Positions 52,887 to 62,769 of a stretch of DNA of 64,000 bases are shown piece by piece. Every line of letters begins with the position of its first letter. Position 1 is the stretch's first letter. The stretch spans positions 1 to 64,000 of the forward strand of contig JAIYDN010000101.1 in the NCBI GenBank assembly GCA_027487485.1, in the 5' to 3' direction. Position numbers and translations under genes: made by a program. The notes under the pieces were generated by a model that saw only the letters and a list, made by a program, of their open reading frames with translations, ran no database searches and was not told the origin of the DNA. Origin of the DNA: Planctomycetaceae bacterium. Lineage in GTDB: Bacteria > Planctomycetota > Planctomycetia > Pirellulales > Pirellulaceae.

Positions 52887-53852
52887 CTAACCTATCAAGG
52901 CAACGCTTGCGATTGCATCCAAATCGGACTCGGAGCCTACCGAGAGACGTCGGATCGCTGGCATCGATCGAAACCAAATCTCTTGTCGTCGCACGAATTG
53001 CCTGCTGTGCGCCTTCACCTGTTCCAACATCTCGCTTTGGCTGATCGCGCCTGAAAAAAACTGGAGCGGTTCTTTGTAACCAACAGCCTGCGATGCGGTT
53101 CTACCAAGCTGCCCATGTTTGTCGACTAACGATTTAACCTCGTCTAGCAACCCGTCCTGGAACATCGCGTCCACTCTTCGGTTCACTCGATCGTGCAGCG
53201 CTGACCGCTCCCAAGATAATACAAACGCATTGCGAACGGTTGGAGGTGCCATCCGTTCAAACTGGTGTTGCCAGTGGCTCATGGGGCGGCCTGTTACTTT
53301 GGAAACTTCCAGGGCTCGCGTCATTCGACGAACATCCCCAGGCAAGATCTTGAAGGCGGACAGCGGGTCGACCTGCTCCAATCGCTTTCGTAAAGCTTCA
53401 ACACCAAACTCGGCGACGTCTGCTTCCACTGCGGCCCGAAAGTCCCAATCCGCGGCCGGTCCCAAAAACATACCGCACAGCAATGTCTTCAAATACAAGG
53501 GCGTTCCACCCACGAACAAAACCTGGCGGCCTCGTGCACGAATTTCGGCGGCCTTCGCATGAGCATCCATGACGAATTGGGAAACGCTGTAATCAATCGT
53601 GGGATCCACCACATCAATCAAATGGTGAGGAATTGTTTTTTGCTGTTCTTGCGTGGGTTTGGCGGTTCCAATGTCCATCCCCTTATAAACAGCCATCGAA
53701 TCCACCGAAATAATCTCCGCATCGATGCGGTTCGCGAGATCGATGGCAACTCGGCTTTTCCCTGACGCCGTCGGGCCGGTAAGAAACCAAGCATCCTCTA
53801 TGGGTGGCTTGATCCAATCAGAGAACAGGGAAGCGGTTGTAGTGGTGCTCAT
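52887..53852 (-). CDS. miaA: tRNA dimethylallyltransferase
   Basis: This encodes 321 residues. P-loop GPTASGKS is at 26-33, followed by IISVDSMAVYKGMDIGTAKP and the family motif VGGTPLYLKTLL. It transfers dimethylallyl to A37 of tRNAs reading U-initial codons. It is followed on the same strand by tatD and lepA. Confidence 0.95.
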   Translation of the reverse strand: MSTTTTASLFSDWIKPPIEDAWFLTGPTASGKSRVAIDLANRIDAEIISVDSMAVYKGMDIGTAKPTQEQQKTIPHHLIDVVDPTIDYSVSQFVMDAHAKAAEIRARGRQVLFVGGTPLYLKTLLCGMFLGPAADWDFRAAVEADVAEFGVEALRKRLEQVDPLSAFKILPGDVRRMTRALEVSKVTGRPMSHWQHQFERMAPPTVRNAFVLSWERSALHDRVNRRVDAMFQDGLLDEVKSLVDKHGQLGRTASQAVGYKEPLQFFSGAISQSEMLEQVKAHSRQFVRRQEIWFRSMPAIRRLSVGSESDLDAIASVALIG

Positions 53853-53916
53853 AGATGACTGCCGTCGGACATGGTGAATGAACCTATTGTACCTACCCGA
53901 ATCCTGTTTCGCAGAT

Positions 53917-54714
53917 TCACATCATCTTCCAAAACAGCCGGCTCGCATTTTCACTGGTCTTTTCAGCCAGGATCTGTGCACTGGTCCCGATCGTTTCCGC
54001 TAGGCATTTTCCTGTGAATACTACGTTTGCGGGTTCGTTAGGGCGGCGGGATCGATGAGGCTCCGGGCTGAGATAGGGACTGTCTGTTTCCACTAAAAGT
54101 CGATCCATTGGAATTTTTTTCGCAGTTTCGCGGAGCTCGACCGACTTTTTGTAGGTCAACATTCCCGCAAAGCTAATGTAGAGCCCCAGCGATAGGCACC
54201 GGGCTGCTATCTCCGTGGAACCCGCAAAGGAATGCATGACGCCTCGCAAGACTCCTGCTTTCGATTGCTCCTCCAAGGCCTGCTGTTCATCCAAGGCCTG
54301 CAGCATCTCCGGTTCGCAGTCTCGCATATGAATAATCAGCGGCAATTGGGTGTCGCGGCTGAGTTGCCAATGTCGAGCGAAATTGGCTTGCTGTATGGGA
54401 AAGGGACAGTCATCCCAATGCAAATCAAGCCCGGTTTCGCCCAGAGCGCAAACACGGGGGTGAGACGCTAGATCCTGGATGCGTTCCCAGTCCGTCTCAG
54501 CCGCCTGATTCGCGTAGTTCGGATGAATTCCAACGGTGGCCCAAACCTGAGGATACTTCTCCGCAATTTTTATGGCAGCTTCCGAAGATCGTGCATCGAC
54601 GGCGACGCACAGAATGCGCGACACGCCGGCTCGAGCAGCTCGTTCCAGTACCAAGTCGATTTGATCGGCAAGTGATTCGTCCGCGAGATGCGCATGAGTG
54701 TCCGTCCAGCCCAT
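53917..54714 (-). CDS. tatD: TatD-family metal-dependent hydrolase
   Basis: This encodes 265 residues from the ATG at 54714; a TTG two codons earlier is less likely. Metal site and family signatures: TDTHAHL, GIHPNY, GETGLDLHWDD, LIIHMRDC, MHSFAG and LVETDSPYL. TatD-type proteins are exonucleases or deoxyribonucleases. It lies 13 bases downstream of the lepA stop. Confidence 0.92.
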   Translation of the reverse strand: MGWTDTHAHLADESLADQIDLVLERAARAGVSRILCVAVDARSSEAAIKIAEKYPQVWATVGIHPNYANQAAETDWERIQDLASHPRVCALGETGLDLHWDDCPFPIQQANFARHWQLSRDTQLPLIIHMRDCEPEMLQALDEQQALEEQSKAGVLRGVMHSFAGSTEIAARCLSLGLYISFAGMLTYKKSVELRETAKKIPMDRLLVETDSPYLSPEPHRSRRPNEPANVVFTGKCLAETIGTSAQILAEKTSENASRLFWKMM

Positions 54715-54727
54715 GGTCAAAGCCTAA

Positions 54728-56524
54728 CTAATCATTGTCCGAACGAAGCACAGAAATGAACGCTTTCTGCGGGATATTCACGCTTCCGAATTGCTTCATT
54801 TTCGCTTTGCCCTTTTTCTGCTTCTCCAAGAGCTTGTTCTTTCGAGTTACGTCACCACCATAAAGCTTGGCGGTAACGTCTTTACGAAACGGTTGAATGG
54901 TCGCGCGTGCAATGATCTCGCCCCCGATAGCACCTTGGATAGGTATTTTGAATTGGTGACGAGGAATAGCTTCCGCAAGTTGTTCACAATAATGCAGTGC
55001 GCGTGTCCTCGATTTTTCACGATGGACCAAATAGGACAAGGCGTCGATGGATTCCTTGTTGACCAAGATATCCACCTTCACGATGTCTGTTTTTCGGTAC
55101 TCGATCGGTTCATAGTCGAACGAACCATAACCCCGCGTGATCATCTTCAGCTTGCCGTAGAAATCAAAAAGGACTTCCCCCAGCGGCATCTCGCTCTTCA
55201 CTTCGACTCGACCTGCTGACAAGTAGTTCATGGTCTGACTTTCCGACCGATGCTCGCGGCACAGTTCCATCACTGGCCCGACATACTCTTCGGGAATCAA
55301 AATGGTCGCTTTGATAAACGGTTCGGTGGTCGATTCGATGGCCATTGGGTCAGGCCAATAGCTGGGGTTGTCGACGTCTAAGGTCGTCCCATCTCGCAAC
55401 TGCAACTTGTACTTCACGGAAGGTGCTGAAATCACGAGCCCAAGATCGAATTCGCGTTGAAGTCGCTCCTGGATAACATCCAAGTGCAACAGCCCAAGAA
55501 AACCACATCGGAATCCGAATCCAAGGGCGGCCGAACTATCTTTTTCAAACGTAAGGGCCGCATCATTGATGGCCAACTTTTCGAGCGCCTTCGTTAAGTC
55601 CGGATACTCGTCGGTGCTCATCGGATAGATGGACGAAAAGACAACCTGCTTGGCCTTTTTGTATCCGGGAATTGGTGCACTCGCTTGGCGTTCCAGATGA
55701 GTCAAGGTGTCACCGATTTCGATGTCCTTCACGCTCTTCACACCTGCCACGATGTATCCGACCTCACCAACCGTCAATTGCTTTTTCGGTATCAGCTTCA
55801 GTTGGTTGTAGCCAAGCTCGTCCACTTTGTAGTCCCGGCCAGCATGCATAAAGTGAACGATCTCGCCCGTCTTCAAGGTTCCTTCGACAATTCGGACCTG
55901 CAAAATCACGCCGCGATAGGTATCAAAGTGAGCGTCAAAAACCAAGGCTTTGAGCGGTGCTTGTGGGTCTCCTTTTGGACACGGCAACACGTCTACAATC
56001 CCTGCAAGGACGTCCTCAATGCCCACCCCGGTTTTGGCAGATACCGGAATTGCAATGAAAGGATCCAGCCCCAAATCAGCATCGATTTCTTCACGTACCT
56101 TTTCAACATCCGCTGCCGGCAAATCGATTTTGTTGATGACTGGCAGCAAGGTAAGATCGTATTCGAGCGCAAGATAAAGATTCGCGACCGTCTGAGCTTC
56201 CACCCCCTGTGACGCATCCACAACAATCAAAGCACCATCGCAAGCCATCAGCGACCGCCGAACCTCGTGCGAAAAGTCAACGTGGCCCGGCGTATCGATC
56301 AAGTTCAGAAGATAGTCTTGCCCGTCTTTGGCTTTGTACGCAAGCGTGATCGAATTGCTCTTAATCGTGATACCGCGTTCTCGCTCGATGTCCATCGAAT
56401 CGAGAATTTGGTCATGAAATTCGCGCTGCGTGACGCCTCCACAAGCCTGAATCAAGCGGTCTGCCAACGTGGACTTGCCGTGGTCGATATGGGCAATAAT
56501 GCAGAAGTTACGAATATTTTTCAT
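54728..56524 (-). CDS. lepA: elongation factor 4
   Basis: This encodes 598 residues, the normal length. G-domain: AHIDHGKSTLADRLI, DTPGHVDFSHEV and NKIDLPAAD. The LepA C-terminal domain is complete (GGEIIARATIQPFRKDVTAK, KNKLLEKQKKGKAKMKQFG). It is a ribosome-associated GTPase that acts on stalled or mistranslocated ribosomes. Confidence 0.97.
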   Translation of the reverse strand: MKNIRNFCIIAHIDHGKSTLADRLIQACGGVTQREFHDQILDSMDIERERGITIKSNSITLAYKAKDGQDYLLNLIDTPGHVDFSHEVRRSLMACDGALIVVDASQGVEAQTVANLYLALEYDLTLLPVINKIDLPAADVEKVREEIDADLGLDPFIAIPVSAKTGVGIEDVLAGIVDVLPCPKGDPQAPLKALVFDAHFDTYRGVILQVRIVEGTLKTGEIVHFMHAGRDYKVDELGYNQLKLIPKKQLTVGEVGYIVAGVKSVKDIEIGDTLTHLERQASAPIPGYKKAKQVVFSSIYPMSTDEYPDLTKALEKLAINDAALTFEKDSSAALGFGFRCGFLGLLHLDVIQERLQREFDLGLVISAPSVKYKLQLRDGTTLDVDNPSYWPDPMAIESTTEPFIKATILIPEEYVGPVMELCREHRSESQTMNYLSAGRVEVKSEMPLGEVLFDFYGKLKMITRGYGSFDYEPIEYRKTDIVKVDILVNKESIDALSYLVHREKSRTRALHYCEQLAEAIPRHQFKIPIQGAIGGEIIARATIQPFRKDVTAKLYGGDVTRKNKLLEKQKKGKAKMKQFGSVNIPQKAFISVLRSDND

Positions 56525-56882
56525 GAATCACTTGGTTTGAATTGGTCAATTGCTAGCCCGAGCCAGCCCTCACGGGCGGCGAAGCACTGCTTTCGATTCC
56601 AACGAGCCCGTTGCGTAGAATGCCCGTTGCGTAGAATGATAGTGAAAATCCCCAAAAATGGACAGGGATTCTTCCGCTCAAGAAAGCCTTTCAAGGTTCT
56701 TTCCTTACCACCTTTTCGGGAAATCGGTGTTCCTTGAACGCTTTTCAAGTCCCCTGCAACTCAAACTGCTCCCGGGAAGCAAACCGGGATGGGAGGGAAA
56801 ACCGGGATGGGATGAAATGAGAAGTGTCCTGCCAGGTTGCAACCCAAGGCTGCAACCCGCGAAAGTCATCCATCGTGGCGAC
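56525..56882. other. non-coding stretch with short tandem repeats
   Basis: No gene is supported. CCCGTTGCGTAGAATG occurs twice in direct tandem (56607-56638). AAACCGGGATGGGA occurs at 56781-56794 and again at 56799-56812. These short duplications probably reflect local slippage. The lepA promoter should also be here. Confidence 0.6.
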
Positions 56883-59843
56883 TCAGCGTAACTGCTGGTT
56901 GCTAGCACGAGCCGCCTCCCAAACAGTTTCGATCGTAGACTTCACAAAATCCAGGTTGGTCGGTTCCCTTCGGATTTCATAGCCGGGCACGAGCATCACA
57001 TTGTAGGGAATATCGGCGGTCGCCAGCTTGGACGGCGAGGCCGCTGTGCTACCAGCTTCCAAACTATCAACACTCTGAAACCTCGCATCCCGGACATGCA
57101 GCTTGGCTATCTTGGTGTAACATCCGAACGAGATATGTTCCGCATCGTTCGGCACCTCGAATTGAACGTTCAGCTGTTTCCAGGTTACGGATGTAGAAGG
57201 CTCCACGAAAGCCTCCTGGCGTTTGGCTTGAATCGCCTCACTGAATGCCGAACGACCATCTGCAGCCGAAGATACCGCAGCAAGCGTGCGATGCGCAACA
57301 TACGGAGAACTCTTGGTCATGGGCACACGCTTCGGTCCGACCAAAGGAACAACACTCTCCTGACGGCTCGCCAATACAAACGCTCCGGCTTGATTCTCGT
57401 ATCGTTCATCGCACTGGACATCGACGCTAAAGCGAACCGTCTTTCCACGATAGGAAGTCGCATCCAGCGTTTGGCCAAATAGATTGGGCATTGTTTGCGT
57501 TGTCCCTTGAGGTGTAAGCGTCGCTCCTATTTTGGCGGGGGAACCGTTCACTGTAACATTGATGTTCTTCGTTGAGTCGCTTTCCGCGAGTGCTTCACTG
57601 GCCAAAGCAGTGCTGCTAAGCCCTAGATTGATCCATCCTTCGGTCTGAAAGCAAGAAATCAATTGATGGCTTCGCAGCGACGGTGCAAAGATGTCAAAGG
57701 TCAACGAAACCTCGGTACCACTGGTTTCAATCTTAGCTGTCTCGAGCATCGACTTCAGAATCTCGGTTGTCGCCACATCCGATTCAGGAAATCCCGCGCT
57801 CAGTGCCAACTTGCCCATTTCCAAAAGCATCGTGATTTTTGTAGCGACACGAGTAGCGGATTGTTCATTGAGAGCGATCGCCTTCAGCTTGCAAGCTGGT
57901 GCGTTATAGCCATCGACAAACAAACCGATACACCGAACCCCCTCAAGCTGAGACGTAAACATCCTGAACTCAGATTCCTTGGCCGCCCCCTTGGCAAACG
58001 CCTCTATCTTTGCGAACCATGGCTCGCAATCAGGAAACACAAATGCCGCTGCAGACTCGCTGAACTCTTTGCGCAAAGCCTCCGGAATCGAGTCGGTTTC
58101 CGAACGTTCACCGTTCGCATAACATCGTGCTTCCTCAAGAGTCCCGCAGAAGAAACCATTTTCATCATCGATGACCCATTTGTTGGGTGATGTAAAGAAT
58201 GGCCGTGTTGCAATGCCGGCAATCGTTCGGCCATTCGCCTTTTCTTCGGACAAAACTTTCGGCGTATAACCGTTGGGAAAAGCATCGTAGCCATCCAGAG
58301 AGGTTTGGTAATCATTGAGTCTTTTCAATTGCCCTGCCAAAGCTTGATCGGCGTTTTTTACGGACGCTTCCACCGAAAGCTGCCCATGCGATCGCGTCTC
58401 ATCGTGCCAATCGATATGGATGTTGCACTCTCCGTAGACGGTGGTCTGATCAGGTAAGGGTTGCCCCATGGTCATGGTGCTGTAATACTCGAGCAACCAT
58501 GCAACCTCAGGGCCAAATTCGCCTGAACGTAGCCGAGATGGTCTGAAGGCGGTCACTCCCGGGAATCGAAGAGCTGGGTAAGCCAATCGAAACTCCTTGG
58601 AAAGCGAACTTGGTCTTAATCCCTTTCCCGCATCGACATCATTGGCCAGTTGCTTGGCGGGTGCAGTTTCCGAAATAGGTTCCTGCGTTGTCCCTCGCAA
58701 TCCCGCCAACGGGATCGCTGAACAAGCGATCGCAGCAACCGCCCAAACGGACCAACGCGATTGAAAAGGTATTGGCTTCAAGCTTCCTTGCTTCAACATC
58801 ATCACTCTCCTTGTTACACAGATTTGTCCTGCGCTCAGCATGGAACCGAACTCGGTATTCGAAGTTCTACCTGTCCGCTGACTACGCAATGCTAAACTAG
58901 CCAACGCTCGTCCATAAGCTTTGGCATTACCCAACTTCCCTGCCGCAAGCTGGTCCGCCGCCAGCTCTTGCTCCAATCGCAATCGATGGACCAACGCATG
59001 AACCATCGGATGAAAGAACAACACGATGCGTGTCCAGCTGCTGAGCATCACCCATGCAAAATCCTGCCGAGCAGCATGCGCTAGCTCGTGAGCTACCACC
59101 GCTCGCTTTTCGTCATGCGACCATTCTCGCCAATCGGTGTGAAGCAAAACCGTCACATTTCGCCAGCCTACCGTAGCACCGATCGGAATGAGATTGGATT
59201 CTCGAACTGCCGGAAGACGCTTCAGTTGAAAGGCTTTGGCTTGTTCCGCAACCAGCCCTAGCAAGTCGACATCTTCTACCGGAACACTCCTGTGAAGAAT
59301 GTGACGCATGGCAAGCCAACTGGAACACCACATCAGCGACATCAAACCCAGTCCGAGAAGAACCAGAAGCGTCAGGCTGACATTTCGAGTCTCCTGAACA
59401 GGCTTCTGCCACGCTTCCGCGTCGCGTATCTCGCGGTCCATTCGATGAAGGTACGGTGAGATTAAGTTGCGCAGCGCTTCGAGACCACTGGTTTGACGCA
59501 CACGATCGCTACTGCCTTCAATCGGTTCGTCCATCGATTGCGGGTTTTGCGTCGAAATATCTATGGAACTTGATTTAGAATCTGTTGATGTTGTTGGTAA
59601 AGAGTTAGTTATCAAACTCGATTCGGTTTTGGCAATCTGTTCGGGGATCGCAAACGTCCACTGGCACAATGGCATCATGGCGACCAGTGCAAGAAATACA
59701 GAAGCAACACAGGCGCCTGTGAGTAATGCGGAAGCGAACTGAGGCCGCCGCCCCCGCAGCGACCAAGCGAGCGTCAATGATACGCCGCAAAGAACTGTGA
59801 TTTGAAGGAACGCCCAGGCAAGAGAAACAGCGGTAAAGCTCAT
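56883..59843 (-). CDS. M56-family (BlaR1/MecR1-type) membrane peptidase
   Basis: This encodes 986 residues. Spans lie at about 5-28, 38-60, 155-178, 265-285 and 365-385. The zinc site is HELAH (252-256) with a third ligand near Glu293 (EQELAADQ). The C-terminal about 600 residues are outside and do not resemble the penicillin-binding sensor of BlaR1. The gene overlaps the stop of a BlaI-like repressor gene (ATGA). Signal-driven cleavage of the repressor is inferred from the family. Confidence 0.88.
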   Translation of the reverse strand: MSFTAVSLAWAFLQITVLCGVSLTLAWSLRGRRPQFASALLTGACVASVFLALVAMMPLCQWTFAIPEQIAKTESSLITNSLPTTSTDSKSSSIDISTQNPQSMDEPIEGSSDRVRQTSGLEALRNLISPYLHRMDREIRDAEAWQKPVQETRNVSLTLLVLLGLGLMSLMWCSSWLAMRHILHRSVPVEDVDLLGLVAEQAKAFQLKRLPAVRESNLIPIGATVGWRNVTVLLHTDWREWSHDEKRAVVAHELAHAARQDFAWVMLSSWTRIVLFFHPMVHALVHRLRLEQELAADQLAAGKLGNAKAYGRALASLALRSQRTGRTSNTEFGSMLSAGQICVTRRVMMLKQGSLKPIPFQSRWSVWAVAAIACSAIPLAGLRGTTQEPISETAPAKQLANDVDAGKGLRPSSLSKEFRLAYPALRFPGVTAFRPSRLRSGEFGPEVAWLLEYYSTMTMGQPLPDQTTVYGECNIHIDWHDETRSHGQLSVEASVKNADQALAGQLKRLNDYQTSLDGYDAFPNGYTPKVLSEEKANGRTIAGIATRPFFTSPNKWVIDDENGFFCGTLEEARCYANGERSETDSIPEALRKEFSESAAAFVFPDCEPWFAKIEAFAKGAAKESEFRMFTSQLEGVRCIGLFVDGYNAPACKLKAIALNEQSATRVATKITMLLEMGKLALSAGFPESDVATTEILKSMLETAKIETSGTEVSLTFDIFAPSLRSHQLISCFQTEGWINLGLSSTALASEALAESDSTKNINVTVNGSPAKIGATLTPQGTTQTMPNLFGQTLDATSYRGKTVRFSVDVQCDERYENQAGAFVLASRQESVVPLVGPKRVPMTKSSPYVAHRTLAAVSSAADGRSAFSEAIQAKRQEAFVEPSTSVTWKQLNVQFEVPNDAEHISFGCYTKIAKLHVRDARFQSVDSLEAGSTAASPSKLATADIPYNVMLVPGYEIRREPTNLDFVKSTIETVWEAARASNQQLR

Positions 59844-60238
59844 GATACAGCTCCTTCGTTGTCATCATCGCGAAGTAAATCTTCTAGCATCTTGAGTTTT
59901 TGCTTCGAGAGCTTTTTGCTGCCGATCACATTGAGAAGCAACTGCTCGCGCGAACCTTGAAAGACGCGATGAATGAGGTCAGATACCAAGTGCTTGGATA
60001 CTTCTTGAAACGATTTCGCCGGCATGAATTCAAAGGGGCGTGAATCGCCAATACGCTTTAAGAACTTCTTTTCCCACAGGATTTTGCAGAGCGTCGCAAC
60101 CGTGGTGTAAGTGAGGTTTCGCCCTCGCAGTTCGAGTTCGTCCCGAGCCTCCTGAGCCGATTGTTGCCCCTTGGCCCAAAACACATGCATGACTTCCAAC
60201 TCACGCTCCGTCAACGCATCGGCCGATGGCCTATTCAT
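59840..60238 (-). CDS. BlaI/MecI/CopY-family repressor
   Basis: This encodes 132 residues from the ATG at 60238, with GGGAGGGGATTGCT upstream; this is preferred over 60259. The winged helix is LTERELEVMHVFWAKG ... LTYTTVATLCKILWEKKFLK. Such repressors bind short palindromes at their own promoter. A matching palindrome stands at 60275-60290. The overlapping M56 gene is its usual partner. Confidence 0.92.
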   Translation of the reverse strand: MNRPSADALTERELEVMHVFWAKGQQSAQEARDELELRGRNLTYTTVATLCKILWEKKFLKRIGDSRPFEFMPAKSFQEVSKHLVSDLIHRVFQGSREQLLLNVIGSKKLSKQKLKMLEDLLRDDDNEGAVS

Positions 60239-60274
60239 AGCAATCCCCTCCCTGGTCAACTAACTCAATTTGCC

Positions 60275-60290
60275 TATCCAAATTTGGATA
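60275..60290. promoter_or_regulatory. palindrome, likely BlaI-type operator
   Basis: TATCCAAATTTGGATA is a perfect 16-bp palindrome 37 bases upstream of the repressor start, where an autoregulatory operator is expected. Confidence 0.65.
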
Positions 60291-60372
60291 ACCAAATATA
60301 ACAAATCAAGGCTGAGCAAAACAAGAGCACCCCCAAAAAAGCAAACTCTCAAATGTAGAACGCCAAAGCTGC

Positions 60373-60466
60373 GGACGGTGGGGACAAGCCCCAACCGTCC
60401 TGTTGTGCTCCGTCCGTGTCCGTCCTGTTGTTCTTCCTGTCCGGATCGGGCTTGCCCCGACCGGAC
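60373..60466. repeat. two REP-like hairpins
   Basis: GGACGGTGGGG-ACAAG-CCCCAACCGTCC (60373-60400, one bulge) and GTCCGGATCGGG-CTTG-CCCCGACCGGAC (60439-60466) lie in the gap between the divided BlaI and DedA genes. Both have long GC-rich stems and related loops. They resemble dispersed palindromes and may serve as transcript ends for dedA. Confidence 0.65.
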
Positions 60467-60495
60467 ACTGCTTTGGTGTTCTGCTCGCTGAAGGC

Positions 60496-61152
60496 TTAGG
60501 GGTTCGGTTTAGATTCTCGCCGCGCCTTCAGCCATTCGATTGCAATTGGGATCACGCTGACGGCGATGATTCCAAGGGTTACGAAAATGAAGTTCTCCTT
60601 GACCCATTCCAAGTTGCCGAACCAGTAGCCGGTAACCAAGAACAGAGTTACCCAAACGATGCCGCCGACGATATTGTAGAGCCAGAAACGCCCAAAATGC
60701 ATTCGGCCAATCCCTGCCACAAAAGGAGCGAAGGTCCGAACGATCGGAACAAATCGTGCAATGATGATCGTCTTGGCGCCGTACATCTCGTAGAAGTGTT
60801 GGGCGCGAATTAAATGCGATTGATTGAGCCAGCGTGAACTTTGGCTGCGAAAGACTTTGGGACCTACTTGTGCGCCAATCCAGTAATTGACAGCATCCCC
60901 GCTGATTGCCGCAACAATCAAAAGGGGAATCATAATCGCAAGGCTCAGTTGAGAGCCTGTGCTGGCGCACAAAGCACCAACGGCAAAGAGCAAGGAATCA
61001 CCCGGCAAAAATGGCATTACCACCAGCCCAGTTTCACAAAAGATGATTGCGAACAGAACGACGTAAACCCATTCTGGGCCTGTTGCTGCAACCAGTTCAT
61101 TGAGATGGCGATCGATGTGCAGAATCCAGCTTAGAATCGTCTTTAGGTCCAT
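60496..61152 (-). CDS. DedA-family membrane protein
   Basis: This encodes 218 residues. The family signature is FCETGLVVMPFLPGDSLLFA ... FVPIVRTFAPFVAGIGRMHF. About five spans are present. DedA/VTT proteins are linked to lipid carrier recycling (such as undecaprenyl phosphate) and membrane homeostasis. It is a different VTT branch from the TVP38 protein at 24920. Confidence 0.92.
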   Translation of the reverse strand: MDLKTILSWILHIDRHLNELVAATGPEWVYVVLFAIIFCETGLVVMPFLPGDSLLFAVGALCASTGSQLSLAIMIPLLIVAAISGDAVNYWIGAQVGPKVFRSQSSRWLNQSHLIRAQHFYEMYGAKTIIIARFVPIVRTFAPFVAGIGRMHFGRFWLYNIVGGIVWVTLFLVTGYWFGNLEWVKENFIFVTLGIIAVSVIPIAIEWLKARRESKPNP

Positions 61153-61320
61153 TTGAATGCTTCGACTGCGTTGAAGGAGGCGTGTTGCTTACACGTCTCG
61201 AGAGTAAAGGGATTGGTGATAGAGTAGTTGTCAAAACTGGGTTGGGAGCTCTGCACAGTATTTGGTCTTCCAAAATTGCCCCGATCCATTCTCAAAATAT
61301 TTCAGTAATCGATTCAATCG

Positions 61321-62697
61321 TTACAACCGCTTCACAAGTAAGTAGACGAACAGGCCTGCTGCGAACGAAGCCATGCACAACAAGAACTGATTGAATTCTC
61401 GTTGGCTGAACGCGGCGACCACCAAAAAAAGAATTGCACCCGCAACGTAGATCGCCGTGCAAGCGTGCTCGTACCAACGGACCGGAAGATTTTCTTGGAA
61501 TGCCTTTTTCGCAAACCAGATGCTGGAAACGGCGAGTGCACCGCATGCTGTTAACGTCAGGCCCAGGTAGCCAACAATGTCTTTGATCTCGGAAATCCAG
61601 ACCAAGACACAGCAGAGCGACGCTTGTATCAAAATCGGAATGCGTGGAACTTGGTTGGTCGCTCCTAGCCATCTGGGCAGATATCCGTCTTTTGCCATCT
61701 GGGCATAAACCATGGGCCCGGTTGCCATCATCGCAAGGATGCTGGTAGCGGCTGAAAGAATGATTGTGAACTGAATCAGGATGGACAGGCTTGGCCCACC
61801 GATATTGTTTGCAACCACAGCGACATAGCTTTCACCGCCATCGACGATGCTTTGAGCATCAAGTCCGAACAGGAATACAAAGTTTAAAAGCAGATAAAAA
61901 ATCATGACTAGCAAGCAGGCCATCCACATGGACCGACTGACAAGTGACCGACCGTTTTGAGTGTTCGGTCCCCGGTCGATTTCACCCGCTAGGTAGATAC
62001 TGGCGTTGAATCCCGTATACGCGAGCGACACATAGAACAAAGAGACAATCATGTTGTAGAGAGTGTTGCCATCCTTGAGCCGATTTGCAATGGATAGTGA
62101 TTCGGGCACCGGGGCGGCAGAGTCCACAAGCAATCCGCTGTACCCTGCCCGCATTGCAAAGGGAACTCCAATTGCGAGGAACACTAAGAAGCAGACCAGT
62201 TTGATCCCAATGACTACATTATTAAAACCTGCCCCTACCTTCACATGAAGCAGATGAAGGGCAGCAGCTGCAACAATTGCCAGCGATGCAAAGATTCGAA
62301 CTTGATCGCTGTACCCTTCCCCTAAGAAGCGGTTAAGATATTCGGCGAACAGAAGGGCAGCTCCGGCGATTGGCGCGGTGAAACCTGCGATGATCGAGAT
62401 CCAGCCCGCGATAAATCCAATAGCGGGATGGACGCATCGAGAAAGGTAGGTGTACTCACCGCCCGAGACCGGCAAACGCCGCGCTACGGCTCCGTAAGCG
62501 ATTGCACCGCACAAGGCATAGAGACCACCGACAAACCAAACCAGTAAAACTAGCCGAGCGTCTTGAAGCGACAGCATAGAATAGAAGCTGCCAACATACA
62601 GCCCAATCCCGATCATGTTCCCTACAATAAGGCAGACCAGCGAGAGCATGCCCAACATCGGTTTGTCGGTTCTTGGCGCGGTAGATTCTTGTGTCAA
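61321..62697 (-). CDS. APC-superfamily amino-acid permease
   Basis: This encodes 458 residues with about 12 membrane spans. The first span carries CLIVGNMIGIGLYVG, the substrate-binding GxG-type unwinding of APC transporters. GGEYTYLSRCVHPAIGFIAG is the family region of helix 2-3. The substrate is unknown. It is divergent from folA. Confidence 0.9.
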   Translation of the reverse strand: MTQESTAPRTDKPMLGMLSLVCLIVGNMIGIGLYVGSFYSMLSLQDARLVLLVWFVGGLYALCGAIAYGAVARRLPVSGGEYTYLSRCVHPAIGFIAGWISIIAGFTAPIAGAALLFAEYLNRFLGEGYSDQVRIFASLAIVAAAALHLLHVKVGAGFNNVVIGIKLVCFLVFLAIGVPFAMRAGYSGLLVDSAAPVPESLSIANRLKDGNTLYNMIVSLFYVSLAYTGFNASIYLAGEIDRGPNTQNGRSLVSRSMWMACLLVMIFYLLLNFVFLFGLDAQSIVDGGESYVAVVANNIGGPSLSILIQFTIILSAATSILAMMATGPMVYAQMAKDGYLPRWLGATNQVPRIPILIQASLCCVLVWISEIKDIVGYLGLTLTACGALAVSSIWFAKKAFQENLPVRWYEHACTAIYVAGAILFLVVAAFSQREFNQFLLCMASFAAGLFVYLLVKRL

Positions 62698-62769
62698 GTT
62701 AGGTTACCAAATGGAAAAAGTTGGGTTACAGTTAGCCGCCGAATCGAATACCCGTAGAAGGCAAAGATC

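Noticed and set aside
56883-60238. Beta-lactam resistance system (BlaR1/BlaI)
   Set aside because: No beta-lactamase gene is near and the outer domain does not resemble the penicillin sensor.
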